From an uncultured Poribacteria bacterium (GTDB lineage Bacteria > Poribacteria > WGA-4E > WGA-3G): a stretch of DNA of 64,000 nt. Location of the stretch: the NCBI GenBank assembly GCA_951828385.1, contig OX639973.1:5261200-5325199 (forward strand), read 5' to 3'. Both the position numbers and the translations under genes were made by a program. The notes under the pieces are model-generated. The model was not told the DNA's origin. It ran no database searches and saw only the letters and a program-made list of their open reading frames with translations. This document shows positions 17,899-25,519 of this stretch, one piece after another. Each line of letters begins with the position of its first letter. Position 1 is the first letter of the stretch.

Positions 17899-18279
17899 AT
17901 GAAAATTCTATCCGAACTTAAATATGACAGTGATGGCTTGGTCGCTGCAGTGATTCAGGATCGCACTAACAATGAGGTCCTAATGGTCGGCTATATGAAC
18001 ACTGAGGCGATAAAAGAAACGCTGAATACCGGGCGCGTCTGCTTCTGGAGCCGTTCCCGCCAGAAACTTTGGATTAAGGGGGAGACTTCGGGGCATACAC
18101 AAACCGTGGAATCTGTCGCAGTGGATTGCGACGGCGATGCCCTACTCATAAAAGTCGAGCAGAAAGTCGCAGCGTGCCATACCGGCTATCGCTCCTGCTT
18201 TTTTAGGGAAGTCTCCCCCGACGGCGAGTCAACACGTGTGGTAGGTGATAAGATTTTCGAGGCAGATGCTGTCTATTAA
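17899..18279 (+). CDS. hisI: Phosphoribosyl-AMP cyclohydrolase
   Basis: A 126-residue HisI, the enzyme that opens the purine ring of phosphoribosyl-AMP in histidine synthesis. The metal-binding residues are clear: DCDGD near residue 75 and CHTGYRSCF near residue 95. It has no HisE domain fused to it, so phosphoribosyl-ATP pyrophosphatase must be separate. It is the only his gene in the window and lies 170 bases before trpE. Its leader (ACCGCAAGGAAAATT, then A-rich to the ATG) is the same as that of trpG. Confidence 0.95.
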   Translation: MKILSELKYDSDGLVAAVIQDRTNNEVLMVGYMNTEAIKETLNTGRVCFWSRSRQKLWIKGETSGHTQTVESVAVDCDGDALLIKVEQKVAACHTGYRSCFFREVSPDGESTRVVGDKIFEADAVY

Positions 18280-18454
18280 ACTCCAAGTTGTGAAAGCGAA
18301 TCTTGTAAGCCCGATTTCGTATCTTGGCATCCATTCGGAAGTTATTTGATTGAGTTCACCTATCGTCGCTATTGTATAGAGATAAGCGTAGTATCGCTGT
18401 GTGCGGTGCTATAGAACGAAGAGCTTTGATGCTAAGATATGAAAAGGAGTTATG

Positions 18455-19957
18455 ATGTTTTATCCGACGTTGGAAGACTTTCGCGAGGCAGCGAAATCAG
18501 GAAACACAATACCCGTATACCGCCCAATTTTGGCAGATATGGAGACACCAGTGTCTGCTTTTTACAAGTTGATGCCAGATGATTACACGTTCTTGCTCGA
18601 AAGTGTTGAAGGTGGTGAAAACGTCGCGCGCTATTCCTTTTTGGGTAGTCAACCTTCGGTGCTTTTCCATAGTAAAGGGCATCAGGTGACAATTGAGTAT
18701 TTGGAAAAAGGCGAAACCGTCGTTCAGGAGTATGAAGATCCGTTAAGTGCGCTTGAGGAATTGATGCAGAATTACCGACCTGTTGACAACCCTGAGTTAC
18801 CGGAATTCCACGGGGGTGCTGTCGGTTATATGAGTTATGATATGGTGCGTTTCGTCGAGGAGTTGCCAGATAATACCGAAGATGAACTGCAGCTTCCGGA
18901 TTGCTTCTTCATGATTGCCGAGACGATTTTGATATTTGATCATGTGAACCATCAGATTAAGGTTGTGGCGAACGCGCATATTGATGGAGATGTGGATATT
19001 GCTTATGCCGACGCTATTGCGAAAATTGAAGCGTTGGTCGAAAAACTCATGGCTGCTTCCGAACGGCATTTACGCGCGGAGAGTGGTGAACATCGCGGGG
19101 CGTATGATAAAATCATATCCGATCCGCAATCGAATTTCACAAAATCCGATTACGAAGCCGCGGTCAGGCGCGCTAAGGAATACATAGCTGCAGGCGACAT
19201 CATCCAGGTTGTGCCTTCGCAGCGATTCAGTTGTCCGGTGTCCGTAGATTCCTTTGATGTATATCGGGCATTGCGAATGGTCAACCCATCACCGTATATG
19301 TATTACCTGAAGTTTAATGATTTTGACATTGTAGGGGCATCACCAGAAATGATGGTCAGAGTGGAAAATGGGATCGTCCAGACCGTTCCTATTGCGGGCA
19401 CACGCCCGCGTGGCACGACACCAGAAGAAGACAAAGAATTGGGACGGATACTCCTCGCTGATCCAAAGGAACGCGCCGAGCACGTTATGCTTGTGGATTT
19501 GGGACGAAATGACCTCGGCCGCGTCTGTGAATATCATACTGTTGAAGTCACCGAGCTCATGATAATCGAGCGTTTTTCACACGTGATGCATATCGTCTCA
19601 CGCGTCATCGGACGCTTACGCGAAGATCTTACCGCTTTTGATGTGCTGCGCGCCTGCCTTCCCGCGGGGACCCTCTCTGGTGCCCCGAAAATACGCGCAA
19701 TGGAAATCATTGATGAACTTGAACCGACGCGGCGTAGCACGTATGGCGGAACAGTCGGTTATTTCAGCTTTTCCGGCAGTGCAGACACAGCGATTACGAT
19801 CCGAACCGCGGTTATCAAAGATGGCACCGCTTATGTGCAAGCAGGCGGTGGGGTCGTTGCGGATTCAGTACCTGAAACTGAATATTACGAAACTGTGAGT
19901 AAGGCGCGAGCGATGCTCAGTGCTATTGCATTGGCGGAGCAAGGTTTCTTATTGTGA
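18455..19957 (+). CDS. trpE: Anthranilate synthase component I
   Basis: A 500-residue TrpE, which makes anthranilate from chorismate using ammonia supplied by TrpG. The N-terminal domain holds the tryptophan-site residues (YTFLLESVEGGENVARYSF), and the C-terminal chorismate-binding domain has IQVVPSQRF, the PIAGTRPRG loop, DLGRNDLGRV and PAGTLSGAPK. Two ATGs lie together at 18452 and 18455; the AAGGAG site at 18444-18449 suits 18455 better. trpG follows 160 bases on, an unusual gap for a subunit pair. The PabB alternative is less likely given the intact ESVEGG tryptophan motif. Confidence 0.95.
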   Translation: MFYPTLEDFREAAKSGNTIPVYRPILADMETPVSAFYKLMPDDYTFLLESVEGGENVARYSFLGSQPSVLFHSKGHQVTIEYLEKGETVVQEYEDPLSALEELMQNYRPVDNPELPEFHGGAVGYMSYDMVRFVEELPDNTEDELQLPDCFFMIAETILIFDHVNHQIKVVANAHIDGDVDIAYADAIAKIEALVEKLMAASERHLRAESGEHRGAYDKIISDPQSNFTKSDYEAAVRRAKEYIAAGDIIQVVPSQRFSCPVSVDSFDVYRALRMVNPSPYMYYLKFNDFDIVGASPEMMVRVENGIVQTVPIAGTRPRGTTPEEDKELGRILLADPKERAEHVMLVDLGRNDLGRVCEYHTVEVTELMIIERFSHVMHIVSRVIGRLREDLTAFDVLRACLPAGTLSGAPKIRAMEIIDELEPTRRSTYGGTVGYFSFSGSADTAITIRTAVIKDGTAYVQAGGGVVADSVPETEYYETVSKARAMLSAIALAEQGFLL

Positions 19958-20117
19958 GGAATAATCGTCGATTTTTGTTAAAGGAACATAGGAAAAAGGG
20001 TGGTTTTCTTCTCGGTTTCCAAAGGTAGCCAGCCCCTAACGAAGTGGAGGGCGGATCTACGGAAAGGTACCTCAATGTCTAAACCCACTTCATCGAACCG
20101 CAAGGAAAATTAAAAAA

Positions 20118-20681
20118 ATGGTTTTAATGATTGATAACTACGACTCCTTTACCTATAACTTGGTGCAGTATTTGGGTGAACTCGGTGCTGAACTGGAGGT
20201 ACATCGGAGCCGAAAGATTGGATTAGAGGCGTTAGACACTCTGCAACCGGAACGGATTGTCATTTCACCCGGGCCTTGCACACCGAAAGAGGCAGGCATA
20301 TCTAACGATGTCATACAACACTTTGCTGGGAAAGTTCCGATTTTAGGCGTTTGTCTTGGACATCAGTGTATCGGCGACGTATTCGGCGGTGAAGTTGTTA
20401 GAGCAGATCGATTGATGCACGGCAAGACCTCTATGATACACCACAACGGTGCTGAACTTTTCGAGGGATTAGACAACCCGTTTGAAGCGACACGCTACCA
20501 TTCGCTTATCGTAAGAAAAGAGACGCTCCCGGACTGCTTTGAGATTACCGCGTGGACAGATCAGGACGAGATCATGGGACTTCGGCATAAGACTTTGCCC
20601 ATCTGGGGTGTCCAATTTCACCCAGAATCAATCTTAACAACCGCCGGGAAAGACTTATTGGCAAACTTCCTTGCACTATAG
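20118..20681 (+). CDS. trpG: Anthranilate synthase component II (glutamine amidotransferase)
   Basis: A 187-residue class I glutamine amidotransferase that releases ammonia for TrpE. The catalytic triad is visible: Cys in GVCLGHQ and the late HPES His and Glu. The start [13 protein letters not shown] is typical of TrpG/PabA, and the protein may serve both anthranilate and aminodeoxychorismate synthesis. The leader repeats the hisI leader almost base for base (GCAAGGAAAATT followed by A). After the stop comes a hairpin repeat array rather than more trp genes. Confidence 0.95.
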   Translation: MVLMIDNYDSFTYNLVQYLGELGAELEVHRSRKIGLEALDTLQPERIVISPGPCTPKEAGISNDVIQHFAGKVPILGVCLGHQCIGDVFGGEVVRADRLMHGKTSMIHHNGAELFEGLDNPFEATRYHSLIVRKETLPDCFEITAWTDQDEIMGLRHKTLPIWGVQFHPESILTTAGKDLLANFLAL

Positions 20682-20706
20682 ATTACTAAAGTTTGGACAG
20701 TTTTTT

Positions 20707-20958
20707 GTAGCATAGGCAACTGTTGGTCTCCTGTGTCTCTTTTGTAGTATAGGAGACCCTTAGCCTCCTATGCCTCTTTTGTAGCATAAACTTCCAGTTT
20801 GTGCTCTTTTGTAGCATAAACTTCCAGTTTGTGCCTCTTTTGTAGCATAAACTTCCAGTTTGTGCCTCTTTTGTAGCATAAACTTCCAGTTTGTGCCTCT
20901 TTTGTAGCATAAACTTCCAGTTTGTGCCTCTTTTGTAGCATAGGCTGTTAGCCTGTGC
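20707..20958. repeat. Tandem 31-bp hairpin repeats
   Basis: Five units of GTAGCATAAACTTCCAGTTTG followed by TGCCTCTTTT start at 20781, 20811, 20842, 20873 and 20904; a sixth with GGCT/AGCC arms starts at 20935, and two diverged units precede them (20707, 20745). Each unit has a short inverted repeat (AAACT-TCC-AGTTT). There are no unique spacers, so it is not CRISPR. The array fills the 329-base gap before the PP-loop gene. Confidence 0.9.
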
Positions 20959-21010
20959 ATCTTACGAATTGTCCAAGCTATACTATAAATTAACAAAAAG
21001 GTGTAATAAA

Positions 21011-21778
21011 ATGACAAAACAGATAAACGAACCCGCACCCACACCAGTCTTAGTCTCCTGGTCTTCAGGCAAAGATTCCGCATGGGCACTTCATACACTG
21101 CGCCAACAGCCTGAACGCTACAACGTGCGTGGTATCTTTACAACTGTCACGAAGACGTTTGACCGCGTTTCTATCCACTCGACACCAGCGTGGGTGTTGA
21201 AACAGCAAGCCGAGAAACTCGGAGTGCCGTTGTATGAGATACCGATTCCGTATCCCTGTTCTAATGCAATCTACGAAGCAGCGATGCGAAAATTTCTCGC
21301 CGAGGTGGAAGCGTTGCCTGAGCATTTGACAGCGGCGCATTTCGCATTCGGGGACCTCTTTTTAGAAGACATCCGTGCCTACCGCGAGGATAAACTCAAA
21401 GGCACCGGTTTCACACCAATTTTCCCGGTATGGGAAGAGGATACAACGCTACTTGCAGAAAAAATGATCGCCTCTGGCTTACGCGCGATTATTACTGCGC
21501 TCAACCCAACCAAAGTTCCCGCCGACTTTGCAGGACGATGGTTTGACGCGGACCTCCTCGCTGACCTACCAGACGGCGTGGATCCGCTCGGCGAAAACGG
21601 TGAGTTCCATACATGTGTCGTTGATGGACCGATGTTCAGTTCACCTGTCGCCGCGAAACCGGGTGAAGTCGTTCAGCGAGACATTATTTCTAAAAAGGAC
21701 GATGATGACAAGATGCACACAAGCAGCAACACGTCACCGACTTACGTCTATGCTGATGTGGTACCTATAGATGAATAA
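21011..21778 (+). CDS. PP-loop ATPase, diphthine-ammonia ligase-like
   Basis: A 255-residue adenine nucleotide alpha-hydrolase-like protein of the Dph6/MJ0570 group. It has the pyrophosphatase loop SSGKDSAWAL at about residue 18, the FGDLFLEDIRAYRE stretch and the late GENGEFHTCVVDGP motif that mark this family. In archaea and eukaryotes relatives amidate diphthine on EF-2; bacteria lack diphthamide, so the substrate here is unknown. ATG 21011 is picked as the start after the repeat array. A second, broken PP-loop gene starts inside its last codons. Confidence 0.85.
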   Translation: MTKQINEPAPTPVLVSWSSGKDSAWALHTLRQQPERYNVRGIFTTVTKTFDRVSIHSTPAWVLKQQAEKLGVPLYEIPIPYPCSNAIYEAAMRKFLAEVEALPEHLTAAHFAFGDLFLEDIRAYREDKLKGTGFTPIFPVWEEDTTLLAEKMIASGLRAIITALNPTKVPADFAGRWFDADLLADLPDGVDPLGENGEFHTCVVDGPMFSSPVAAKPGEVVQRDIISKKDDDDKMHTSSNTSPTYVYADVVPIDE

Positions 21779-21917
21779 TTGGAAGAAAGCAGCCGTGTTG
21801 TGGACAGGCGGCAAAGATTCTGCTCTCGCACTTCAAGTCTCCTTATATCTTTACGATATAAGGAGACTTGTCTGTTTTGTCCCACCGGATAATTGTTTTT
21901 GTTGCATATTTAAGTGA
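21771..21917 (+). pseudogene. Truncated second PP-loop ATPase
   Basis: ATG 21771 overlaps the stop of the preceding gene and opens a 48-codon frame beginning MNNWKKAAVLWTGGKDSALA, a clear PP-loop start, and continuing to RRLVCFVPPDN, a stretch also seen in this family. It ends at a stop at 21915 before the rest of the domain. The codons for QVSLYLYDIRRL lie in a perfect 16-bp palindrome (21832-21868, arms CAAGTCTCCTTATATC, loop TTTAC). The nearby IS1-like element may have caused the break. Confidence 0.65.
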
Positions 21918-22124
21918 AAGGATGTATTCTAATTTGTAAGAGTTCTATCCACAATGCGTACATAAAGGTATTTACCGAACGAGATGAAAACCCCGCATCT
22001 TTTCGGTGCGAGACTCTTTTGTAACACTTAAGCACATCACAGTCGGTTTAAAGTGGAGGCTGTGGTGAGTGCAGCGTACCTCTAAACGCTGTTGCCTCTT
22101 CTTTGAATTTCCGGAGGTTTTGCT

Positions 22125-22433
22125 TTAGATAATGATATTGGGTTTCGTCTGCCCGATTTTTAGAATGTCAAAAACATCGCCATTGACGCGAAACCTCGCA
22201 AACAAAGCGATTGTCGCGTTGACCATCTCCAGGCTCTTAGAAACGATAATAGACTTTCGCTTGAAACGTCCAAACCAATGTCTCATCTGGCAATTGTTGC
22301 GTTCAATGGCGTGTGTCTCTGCTTTCGTCTGAACCAAGAGTTCTGCGGGAATGAGACTTTTATACGGTTTCCAATCATCAGTGTAGTATATCTTCACCTG
22401 CCAGTTCTCGAAACGTTTGAGAAGTTTTTTCAA
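22125..22433 (-). CDS. IS1-type InsB catalytic part (frameshifted)
   Basis: This holds the catalytic half: YTDDWKPYKSLIP with the second Asp, and HAIERNNCQMRHW with the ERNN signature of IS1 transposases. The homologous frame reaches back to the A run at about 22515, with codons for KLWVWKAFCRDTGEL before the first ATG at 22433. Joining it to InsA needs a change of one base in the A run. In classical IS1 a programmed shift at an A-rich site makes the fusion; here slippage on nine A could do so, or the copy may be mutated. Confidence 0.8.
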   Translation of the reverse strand: MKKLLKRFENWQVKIYYTDDWKPYKSLIPAELLVQTKAETHAIERNNCQMRHWFGRFKRKSIIVSKSLEMVNATIALFARFRVNGDVFDILKIGQTKPNIII

Positions 22434-22482
22434 GGTCGCTTTATCTCTATCACCACATTGCCATGCGATGAGTTCTCCGGTA

Positions 22483-22842
22483 TCACGACAAAACGCCTTC
22501 CAGACCCAGAGTTTGTTTTTTTTTCAGATAGTGCCACATCTCATCGAGTTCAAGGACGACAGCGTCAGTCTGGGGTTCCGGGGGATGTGCGTGTTGATTG
22601 CTGAAGTTTCGTATCCACTTCAGGATGGTGCTGGGTGCGGTGTCTAACATTTTTGAAATAGCATTCATAGAGAGCCCATGACAGTAGAGAAAGACAGCGA
22701 ATGCGCGTTCTGCCGAGGGTCTGCCCCGATGTTTGTGGTTTTCTGTCCATTGATAGTCGCATTTTTTGCATTTATAGCGTTGTTTTTCGTTGATGTGTCC
22801 GTTTTTCACGAAGTCTGTAGATTGACATTTTCGACAGTTCAT
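22483..22842 (-). CDS. IS1-type InsA-like protein
   Basis: A 119-residue frame. It has an N-terminal zinc finger (CRKCQS and CKKCDYQW) and a helix-turn-helix (NAISKMLDTAPSTILKWIR), as in IS1 InsA, the DNA-binding half of the transposase. The frame runs on to DEMWHYLKKK, where the first catalytic Asp of the transposase should be, then leaves the homologous frame after the A run at 22516-22524 and stops at 22483. Confidence 0.85.
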   Translation of the reverse strand: MNCRKCQSTDFVKNGHINEKQRYKCKKCDYQWTENHKHRGRPSAERAFAVFLYCHGLSMNAISKMLDTAPSTILKWIRNFSNQHAHPPEPQTDAVVLELDEMWHYLKKKQTLGLEGVLS

Positions 22843-22901
22843 AAGAGTCTCCTTGTGAAGTGATGATGGATTTTCGCTAAGGATACCTTATCTGTTTGGG
22901 T

Positions 22902-22936
22902 CTGTCAAGAAAAATCAATCTGATTTTTCTTGACAG
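22902..22936. repeat. Perfect 16-bp inverted repeat
   Basis: CTGTCAAGAAAAATCA and its exact complement are separated by ATC. There is no T run, so it is not a standard terminator. It lies 60 bases beyond the InsA start and may belong to an IS end or be a cruciform site. Confidence 0.7.
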
Positions 22937-23067
22937 GTTTTCCGACTTATGTTAGACTTTTATCAAACAATTGTGGATGATACCCTAACGGTTAGAGGGC
23001 CCATGGTCGTATCATCATTTTAGGAAAAACCCTCGAATTTCCTAAAGATTAAACAAGGAGTCTGAAA

Positions 23068-23832
23068 ATGAAAAGGCACCTCATTTCCATATATATTGCT
23101 GTTTTCTTAATAGGGGCGACCGCACTTTGGTATTTTGGACATCACCGTCCCGCTCAAAAAATACTGGAGGCTGAGCCTAAACGAGTGTATAAGAGTATCC
23201 CCTTAAAGGCCGCAGATTCGTCAGTAAAACCAACACCTTCTGACGCTGCCCAAAAGTCTCGCGAAGAGGACACGGATGTAGAGGTTGAGGATACAGATAG
23301 TGCTGCAATGTCTGAAAAAATTGACGACAGCCACGGCCATAGCGAAGCCGTAGATTCTGAAGAACTCATGTCGCAAGAAGCAATTTCAACTGAAGACGCG
23401 GCAGCTGCCGAGGCCCTTGAAAAATATCTTACGGCAGAGTCAGATTACCAAGCAGCAGAAGAAAGGCTCAAGGAGGCATTTCCTTTTAAGGATACTGACC
23501 CGGCTATGTCCGCAGCCCGAGAAGCCAAAGAAGCACTTGCAGAGTCAGATTACCAAGCAGTAGTAGAAGAACTCGGGGAAGTGCTTGTTTCCTTTGAAAA
23601 CATGGATACTGATCAGATCAAGTCCGCAGTAGAAGCATTCAATGAGGCAAAGTTACGACGCAATGAAGCCCTGGAAAATCTTGCAATTTACTCCGAAGAT
23701 GCTGCAGAAATGTTAGCACAAGTGAAGGAAGCCGAAAGGCGAGAAAATGAAGCGCGAGCTGAATCTGAACGTAGACTACGCGAACTTCGTACGCAGTTCC
23801 GCAACATACAGGCAATACCTTCGCCAAAATGA
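23068..23832 (+). CDS. Membrane-anchored acidic coiled-coil protein, interrupted by an IS
   Basis: A 254-residue protein with one N-terminal membrane segment (ISIYIAVFLIGATALWYF), a low-complexity acidic stretch, then a charged coiled coil with two SDYQA(A/V) repeats. The real C-terminus has been moved by an IS: the frame is interrupted after FRNIQ at 23812, and the last codons of this version (AIPSPK) come from the IS end. Removing the element and one 7-bp duplicate restores the frame, which then ends DQIEKLEKSQ at 25295. No family recognised. An AAGGAG site precedes ATG 23068. Confidence 0.7.
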   Translation: MKRHLISIYIAVFLIGATALWYFGHHRPAQKILEAEPKRVYKSIPLKAADSSVKPTPSDAAQKSREEDTDVEVEDTDSAAMSEKIDDSHGHSEAVDSEELMSQEAISTEDAAAAEALEKYLTAESDYQAAEERLKEAFPFKDTDPAMSAAREAKEALAESDYQAVVEELGEVLVSFENMDTDQIKSAVEAFNEAKLRRNEALENLAIYSEDAAEMLAQVKEAERRENEARAESERRLRELRTQFRNIQAIPSPK

Positions 23833-25256
23833 TTGACTAAATAGGGTAAATATCCTAAAGTTATAGGTGAACAAACCAAACTTAAAAGGATGTTTACCCA
23901 TGTCAGAGATTGTATCATTATTTACTGTTTTCAGTCCACATTTATTAGCAACACTACTCCGGCAATTCTGCTGCATCGTGTTCGGCGTGCTTGCGATGAC
24001 CGGAGGCGTGACAATGCGAAATATCTCACGCTGGACGACACAAGGCGGGAGTTATCGCACGGTTGCGAGGTTCTTTAACACAGTCCTGCCTTGGCCGACA
24101 CTTTGCTCGGTGTTCTTTAGGGCACATCTGTATGATCCCGATGATGTGTATTTGCTTGCTGGCGATGAGACGGTTGTGCCGAAAGTGGGGGATAACACCT
24201 ACGGTTTATCGCGTTTTTTCGCTTCAACCTACGGTAAAACGATACGGGGTCTGGCGTTTTTTGCGGTGTCAATCATCCGTGTCAAGAAACGCCGTTCATA
24301 TCCGATGTGCATAGAACAGGTTGTCCGAGGTGAAGCCTCACAGACCTCGCCGAAGGTGGCGACTGCTTCAACACCTTCAAAAATGAGAGGAACCGAACCG
24401 GGACGCCCGAAAGGGAGCAAGAATCGCAACAAGACCGAGGTCATCCTCAATGACACCTTGAAACAACTCCAATCTATGCTGAAGACGGTCTTAGCAACGA
24501 TTGACGGGTTTATTCGATACTTTTTGCTTGATGGATACTTCGGAAACAATCGGACGCTTCAGATGGTCAGAGACTGCGGTCTCCATCTGATTTCAAAACT
24601 TCGCAGAGATGCTGCCTTGTATTTGCCGCCAACGACACCTTATCAAGGGCGCGGACGCCCTGCTATTTATGGTGAAAGGTTGAATCCGAAAGATATTGAC
24701 AGCAAATATCGCGTCTCGGCACAAACACAGGGAAACATCACCACGGAAGTCTATCAAATAGTGTGTCAACACAAACGCTTCCCGGACCCGTTGAACGTCG
24801 TCTGTTTGCTAAAAACCGACGCAAAGACGCAAGAGACATCGCACGTTTTATTATTCTCATCCGACTTGGAGTTAGAGGCGGAAACACTCATAGATTATTA
24901 CTCACTCCGATTTCAAATCGAGTTCAACTTCCGAGACGCAAAACAGTTTTGGGGGTTAGACGATTTTATCAACGTCAAGGAGATACCTGTCAACAACGCC
25001 GCGAACCTGTCAATGTTTATGGTCAATGTTTCAGCGAAACTCCGAGAGATGTTCGGTTCGGAGCATACCGGTTTCGGTGTTTTAGACATCAAAGCACGCT
25101 ACAGAGGACTCAGATATTTACACGAAACATTAAAAATACTTCCGCAAAAACCTGAAACCATTGTTATTGACAACATCGCTGAACACTTTGCGTCTATTGG
25201 TGCTATTCATTACACTTCAAATCAAAGTAGACCCGGATAATTTGGCGAAGGTGTTG
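23813..25256 (+). mobile_element. IS4-superfamily insertion with intact ends
   Basis: The ends are inverted repeats, CAATACCTTCGCCAAAAT at the left and the complement of CAACACCTTCGCCAAAT at the right. A 7-bp direct repeat, ATACAGG, flanks them at 23806-23812 and 25257-25263. The 1,444-bp element carries one transposase. The near-perfect ends and duplication indicate a recent insertion. Confidence 0.9.
23900..25240 (+). CDS. IS4-superfamily DDE transposase
   Basis: A 446-residue transposase. The DDE residues are visible: Asp89 (LLAGDETV), Asp211 (LLDGYF) and Glu341. Glu341 lies in YYSLRFQIEFNFRDAK, which matches the Y-(2)-R-(3)-E-(6)-K signature of the IS4 superfamily. ATG 23900 follows an AAGGA site. 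The frame is complete, so the element may be active. Confidence 0.92.
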   Translation: MSEIVSLFTVFSPHLLATLLRQFCCIVFGVLAMTGGVTMRNISRWTTQGGSYRTVARFFNTVLPWPTLCSVFFRAHLYDPDDVYLLAGDETVVPKVGDNTYGLSRFFASTYGKTIRGLAFFAVSIIRVKKRRSYPMCIEQVVRGEASQTSPKVATASTPSKMRGTEPGRPKGSKNRNKTEVILNDTLKQLQSMLKTVLATIDGFIRYFLLDGYFGNNRTLQMVRDCGLHLISKLRRDAALYLPPTTPYQGRGRPAIYGERLNPKDIDSKYRVSAQTQGNITTEVYQIVCQHKRFPDPLNVVCLLKTDAKTQETSHVLLFSSDLELEAETLIDYYSLRFQIEFNFRDAKQFWGLDDFINVKEIPVNNAANLSMFMVNVSAKLREMFGSEHTGFGVLDIKARYRGLRYLHETLKILPQKPETIVIDNIAEHFASIGAIHYTSNQSRPG

Positions 25257-25294
25257 ATACAGGACCAGATAGAAAAATTAGAAAAGTCTCAGTA

Positions 25295-25519
25295 AAGTAA
25301 AAAACCGTTCATCAAAGAGATTCTCTTTTCCATAAAGGTGTTTAGCCAGTCAGAATACCCACCGTTAAAGCAATTGAATATTGTTACCTCACATAAATCT
25401 CTAACGCTTTTATCAAACACACTTCTATATTTGCAGAATTATGCACCCGTTGCTTTCCTAAGTAGCGTCACAATTAATGAACCCAGAGGGATGCAACCAT
25501 TTTTTCCGGAGGTGTCTGA
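25295..25519. other. Intergenic stretch before the sigma-WD40 gene
   Basis: No gene is seen between the restored stop at 25295 and ATG 25520. The last bases hold a CCGGAGG ribosome site. I see no clear promoter. Confidence 0.5.

Larger units (their letters stand above)
22125..22842 (-). mobile_element. IS1-family insertion sequence (coding part)
   Basis: Two consecutive minus-strand frames match InsA and InsB of IS1. They are joined at a run of nine A. I could not define the terminal inverted repeats or a target duplication, so the range given is only the coding part. Confidence 0.75.

Noticed and set aside
20707-20958. CRISPR array
   Set aside because: Units are directly adjacent with no unique spacers and hold a variable inverted repeat; no cas genes are near. 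The same applies to the arrays at 48.07 and 56.57 kb.
20760-21098. Minus-strand frame with CYKRGTNWKFML repeats
   Set aside because: Created by the 31-bp DNA repeats, with no start signal or family.
21948-22980. ATCCACAAT matches as ends of the IS1-like element
   Set aside because: Only nine bases agree, at 21.95 and 22.98 kb, with no target duplication, so the ends are left undefined.
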